DNA from: JBOHPP01 sp050731755
GTDB lineage: Bacteria > Methylomirabilota > Methylomirabilia > Rokubacteriales > CSP1-6
Length of the DNA: 10,468 bases
NCBI GenBank assembly: GCA_050731755.1
Contig: JBOHPP010000186.1
Span: 1-10,468, forward strand
Direction: 5' to 3'
Part shown: piece by piece, positions 5,951 through 10,468 of the stretch
Position numbering within the stretch: the stretch's first letter is position 1
How the letters are laid out: every line of letters starts with the position of its first letter
Notes under the pieces: generated by a model
What the model saw: the letters and a program-made list of their open reading frames with translations, nothing else
Database searches by the model: none
Told to the model about the DNA's origin: nothing
Made by a program: the position numbers and the translations under genes

Positions 5951-7182
5951 GGCGAGGTCTTCCGTTCGAGTTGTTCCTGGGACTCCGCTACCTCCGGGCC
6001 GCCGGGCAGCGGACGAATCTCTCGCTGTTCGTCTGGATCGGGGTCGGCGGCGTCTTTCTCGGGGTGGCCGCGCTGATCCTCGTGCTGGCCGTCATGACCG
6101 GATTCCAGGACTCCATCCGCGACAAGATCATCGAGGCTAATCCCCACCTCCTCATCTTCCAGGCGAGCGGCGGGGGGCTGGCCAACGCGCCCGCCGTCGC
6201 CGCACGGGTCCGGGCCGTGCCGGGCGTGCGCTCGGCCACGCCGTTCGTCTTGCAGCAGGCCCTGTTCACCAGCGACGGCGGCGGCGCCCACGGCGGGCTC
6301 GTGCGCGGGGTGGACCTGGCCACGCCGGCGGTGCTGGGCGACCTCCGCCAGCACGTGCGCAGCGGAAGCCTCGAGCCGCTGAGCGCCGGTGAACCCGCCC
6401 TCCTGCTCGGCATCGAGCTGGCCCGCTCACTGGGCGTGGTGGTGGGCGATTCGATCACGGTGATCTCGCCCAAGGGGGCCATCACTGCGGTGGGCCTGGT
6501 CCCCAAGATGCGCCGCTTCACGGTGGCCGGCACGGTGGAGCTCGGCATGTACGAGTACGATTCGTCGATCGCCTACATGAGTCTCGGTCAGGCCCAGGAG
6601 TTTGCCGGGCTGCCGGCGGGGGTCACCGGCATCGAGGTGAAGCTCCGCGATCCCTTCGACGCCAAGCGGACGGGCGCCGCCATCGCCACCCAGCTCGGGT
6701 TCCCGTACTGGGTGCGCGACTGGATGGACATGAACCGCAACCTCTTCGCCGCGCTCCAGCTGGAGAAGCTCGCGCTGTTCGTGATCGTCACCATCATCGT
6801 GCTGGTGGCGGCCTTCGCCATCATCGGCCACCTGGTCCTCCTGGTAGCCGACAAGCGCAAGGAGATCGGCATCCTCAAGGCGGTGGGCGCCTCCGGCGGG
6901 AGCATCACCGCGGTGTTCTTCACCGTCGGCATGACCATCGGAGTGGTGGGCACCGCCGCCGGGTCGCTGGTCGGCCTGCTGCTCATCTGGGTACAGAACA
7001 CCTACAAGATCATCCGGCTGGCCGGGGACGTGTACCAGATCGATCATCTGCTGATGAAGCTCACCTGGAGCGACTTCCTGATGGTGATCGGGGCCGCGCT
7101 GATCCTCTCGTTCCTGGCCACGATCCTGCCGGCCCGCCGCGCCGGCGCCCTCGTTCCGGTGGACGTCCTGCGCTATGAGTAA
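5947..7182 (+). CDS. lolC: Lipoprotein-releasing ABC transporter permease (LolC/LolE/LolF type)
   Basis: Inner-membrane subunit of the Lol exporter, which uses ATP hydrolysis by LolD to extract mature lipoproteins and pass them to periplasmic LolA. The 411-residue product has the four-helix MacB/FtsX layout: TM1 at about 25-50, a large periplasmic domain (51-272), then TM2 (275-300), TM3 (318-348) and TM4 (376-395). Family motifs include PFELFLGLRYLRA (6-18), VPKMRRFTVAGTVELGMYEYD (185-205), DMNRNLFAALQLEK (261-274), the LolD-coupling segment DKRKEIGILKAVGAS (302-316) and the terminal DVLRYE. Start GTG 5947 overlaps the lysS stop (GTGA) and has an excellent ribosome binding site. No second permease gene lies between it and lolD, so the exporter may use a homodimer of this protein, as in LolDF systems. 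It is the only gene here ending in TAA. Confidence 0.92.
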   Translation: MRRGLPFELFLGLRYLRAAGQRTNLSLFVWIGVGGVFLGVAALILVLAVMTGFQDSIRDKIIEANPHLLIFQASGGGLANAPAVAARVRAVPGVRSATPFVLQQALFTSDGGGAHGGLVRGVDLATPAVLGDLRQHVRSGSLEPLSAGEPALLLGIELARSLGVVVGDSITVISPKGAITAVGLVPKMRRFTVAGTVELGMYEYDSSIAYMSLGQAQEFAGLPAGVTGIEVKLRDPFDAKRTGAAIATQLGFPYWVRDWMDMNRNLFAALQLEKLALFVIVTIIVLVAAFAIIGHLVLLVADKRKEIGILKAVGASGGSITAVFFTVGMTIGVVGTAAGSLVGLLLIWVQNTYKIIRLAGDVYQIDHLLMKLTWSDFLMVIGAALILSFLATILPARRAGALVPVDVLRYE

Positions 7183-7251
7183 GTCTACCGACCGACGACT
7201 GGGCGTGTCGGCGCCATGCGTACCTCGCGCTGGCCACCCACGGTTCACGCC

Positions 7252-7299
7252 GAGCACGTGGCCCCCGGTACAACAGAGCACGCGGCCCCCGCTCCAACA
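7252..7299. repeat. Imperfect 24-base tandem repeat in the lolC-lolD spacer
   Basis: Bases 7252-7275 and 7276-7299 match at 21 of 24 positions (gagcacg.ggcccccg.t.caaca). They end four bases before the lolD ATG at 7303. The unit is a whole number of codons; read in the lolD frame it encodes two related octapeptides, EHVAPGTT and EHAAPAPT. These would form part of a 29-residue N-terminal tail if translation began at ATG 7216. I see no Shine-Dalgarno for either start. The remainder of the 120-base spacer shows nothing else clear. Confidence 0.75.
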
Positions 7300-7302
7300 G
7301 TC

Positions 7303-7995
7303 ATGAGTGAGCCCCTTCTCGTCGGCGAAGACCTCGAGAAGGAATACCGCACCGGCCCGGAGGTCGTGCGCGTGCTCCGGGGCGCGAGCCTGCAGGTGAG
7401 TCGCGGCGAGGTGGTGGCCCTCGTCGGCGCCTCCGGCGTGGGCAAGTCGACGCTGCTGCACTTGCTGGGGGCGCTGGATCGACCGACGGCCGGGCAGGTG
7501 CGCTTCGAGGGCGACGACGTGCACGCCCGGGGAGAGGCGGGCCTGGTGCGCTTCCGGCGTTTCCAGGTGGGGTTCGTTTTCCAGTTCTACAACCTCCTCG
7601 GCGAGATGACGGCGCTGGAGAATGCGATGGTGCCCGCGCTGCTCACCCGGCGCCCGTGGGCCGAGGCGCGGACCCATGCCGCCGACGCGCTCGTCGAGGT
7701 CGGACTCGCCGACCGCCTGCGCCACCGGCCGGGCGAGCTCTCCGGCGGCGAGCAGCAGCGAGTGGCCATCGCCCGCGCCCTCGTGAATCGGCCGCGCGTG
7801 ATCCTCGCCGACGAGCCGACGGGCAATCTCGATCCCAAGACGAGCGCGGTGATCTTCGACCTGTTCCTCCGCCTGCAGGCGGAGCGCGGCATCGCCTTCC
7901 TGATCGCCACCCACAACCCCGAGCTGGCCCGTCGCGCCGAGCGGGCGTATCGTCTAATCGAGGGTCGGGCGCGGGAGGTCCGTCCCGGCGAGTGA
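7303..7995 (+). CDS. lolD: Lipoprotein-releasing ABC transporter ATP-binding protein
   Basis: Cytoplasmic ATPase that drives lipoprotein extraction by the neighbouring permease. From ATG 7303 the product is 230 residues, close to E. coli LolD. The ABC motifs are complete: Walker A GASGVGKST (42-50), Q-loop Q94 in FVFQFYNLL followed by EMTALEN, signature LSGGEQQRVAIARAL (146-160), Walker B VILADEP (166-172, with D170 and E171) and switch histidine H204 in ATHN. FQFYNLLGEMTALEN is close to the LolD-typical FQFHHLLPEFTALEN, favouring LolD over MacB or FtsE. ATG 7303 (MSEPLL) gives the family N-terminus. The frame is open to ATG 7216, which would add a repetitive 29-residue tail; neither start has a recognisable Shine-Dalgarno. 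A hairpin spans the stop codon. Confidence 0.93.
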   Translation: MSEPLLVGEDLEKEYRTGPEVVRVLRGASLQVSRGEVVALVGASGVGKSTLLHLLGALDRPTAGQVRFEGDDVHARGEAGLVRFRRFQVGFVFQFYNLLGEMTALENAMVPALLTRRPWAEARTHAADALVEVGLADRLRHRPGELSGGEQQRVAIARALVNRPRVILADEPTGNLDPKTSAVIFDLFLRLQAERGIAFLIATHNPELARRAERAYRLIEGRAREVRPGE

Positions 7996-8012
7996 CGACA
8001 GCGTCGGGACGG
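7980..8012 (+). terminator. Hairpin over the lolD stop codon, possible weak terminator
   Basis: ccgtcccg (7980-7987) pairs with cgggacgg (8005-8012). G7988-T8004, C7989-G8003 and G7990-C8002 extend it to an 11-bp stem with an 11-base loop holding the TGA of lolD (7993-7995). No T-run follows, so it is not a standard intrinsic terminator; it could act in Rho-dependent termination, protect the mRNA 3' end, or simply reflect GC-rich pairing. Its place between lolD and a candidate promoter favours a transcript boundary. Confidence 0.35.
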
Positions 8013-8039
8013 TCCCAGGTTCCCGCAAGACTTTCGCAG

Positions 8040-8108
8040 AGTTAGTCGGGTCGGCAGAATATCGCTGGCGACCCCTGGCGGCGTGGGCTATACTCAAGTC
8101 GACTAACT
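8040..8108. repeat. Nine-base inverted repeat flanking the candidate clpC promoter
   Basis: agttagtcg at 8040-8048 is the exact reverse complement of cgactaact at 8100-8108, with 51 bases between. The right arm sits where transcription would start if TATACT at 8089-8094 is the -10 box, and it overlaps the palindrome agtcgact (8097-8104). The left arm is about 40 bases upstream of the -10. It does not match the CIRCE (HrcA) element or the CtsR operator as I know them. It might be a two-site operator; this is inference. Confidence 0.45.
8066..8094 (+). promoter_or_regulatory. Candidate sigma-70-type promoter for clpC
   Basis: TATACT at 8089-8094 matches the -10 consensus at 5 of 6 positions and is one of few AT-rich hexamers in the intergenic DNA. 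Seventeen bases upstream, tggcga (8066-8071) is a poor -35 (3 of 6), so an activator or another sigma factor may be needed. A start near 8101 would give a leader of about 67 bases containing a short gccgt/acggc hairpin (8110-8114 with 8128-8132). A G-run at 8156-8160, seven bases before GTG 8168, may serve as the ribosome binding site. Confidence 0.45.
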
Positions 8109-8167
8109 AGCCGTCGGCGAAGGAAAAACGGCGCTGCCGGCCAGGGAAACGGGGTGGGGGAAAACCA

Positions 8168-10468
<2,301 letters not shown>

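Noticed and set aside
6427..7914. 495-codon minus-strand open frame across lolC and lolD
   Set aside because: It spans two well-supported genes and their spacer, and its translation shows no domain.
8005..8016. gggac-g-gtccc mini palindrome as a lolD terminator
   Set aside because: Only four pairs can form around a three-base loop and there is no T-run; the longer 7980-8012 hairpin is the better candidate and uses the same bases.
7996..8167. CIRCE or CtsR operator upstream of clpC
   Set aside because: I find no TTAGCACTC/GAGTGCTAA pair and no GGTCAAA-type heptad repeat; only the unrelated 9-base inverted repeat is present.

Overview
The window is a densely packed, GC-rich bacterial chromosome segment with every recognisable gene on the + strand: ribH, nusB, a metallophosphoesterase gene, lnt, prfB, lysS, one lolC/E-type permease gene, lolD, and a clpC that runs off the right edge. 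Lnt plus a Lol exporter implies a diderm cell with outer-membrane lipoproteins, while the stress unfoldase is of the ClpC class. The lnt/prfB/lysS/lolC/lolD order resembles clusters I recall from Geobacter-like Deltaproteobacteria. The very high GC and frequent GTG starts (six of the eight main genes) would also suit Methylomirabilota/Rokubacteria-type lineages. That placement is an inference from gene order and composition, not a database result.

Layout. Bases 1-103 hold a perfect 41-base direct repeat (period 42) and a very stable hairpin ending two bases before the ribH ATG. ribH (104-628) and nusB (657-1073) are linked by a 10-codon ORF with its own good Shine-Dalgarno; it overlaps ribH at ATGA and nusB at TAATG. 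A calcineurin-like phosphoesterase (1085-1810), lnt (1807-3351), prfB (3338-4445), lysS (4442-5950) and lolC (5947-7182) then follow with overlapping ends, three of the junctions being GTGA, so they look like one translationally coupled transcript. prfB carries a textbook +1 programmed frameshift site (GGAGG, 3 nt, CTT TGA C at 3399-3413). A 120-base gap with a 24-base imperfect tandem repeat precedes lolD (7303-7995). A 172-base gap follows, with a hairpin at the lolD stop and a candidate clpC promoter lying between the arms of a 9-base inverted repeat. clpC (8168 to the window end) is missing only its last few dozen codons.

How the genes fit together. The first part serves riboflavin synthesis (RibH) and rRNA transcription antitermination (NusB). 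The middle serves translation (RF2, lysyl-tRNA synthetase). Lnt finishes lipoprotein acylation, and LolC/LolD extract the mature lipoproteins from the inner membrane. ClpC is general protein quality control, probably transcribed at least partly on its own.

I see no mobile element, CRISPR array, tRNA/rRNA or obviously foreign gene. This is mostly a conserved housekeeping region. What merits a second look is mainly regulatory: the ribH leader, the ribH-nusB mini-ORF, the RF2 frameshift inside a TGA-terminated coupled chain, the clpC promoter inverted repeat, and an unusual residue in the ClpP-docking loop of ClpC.
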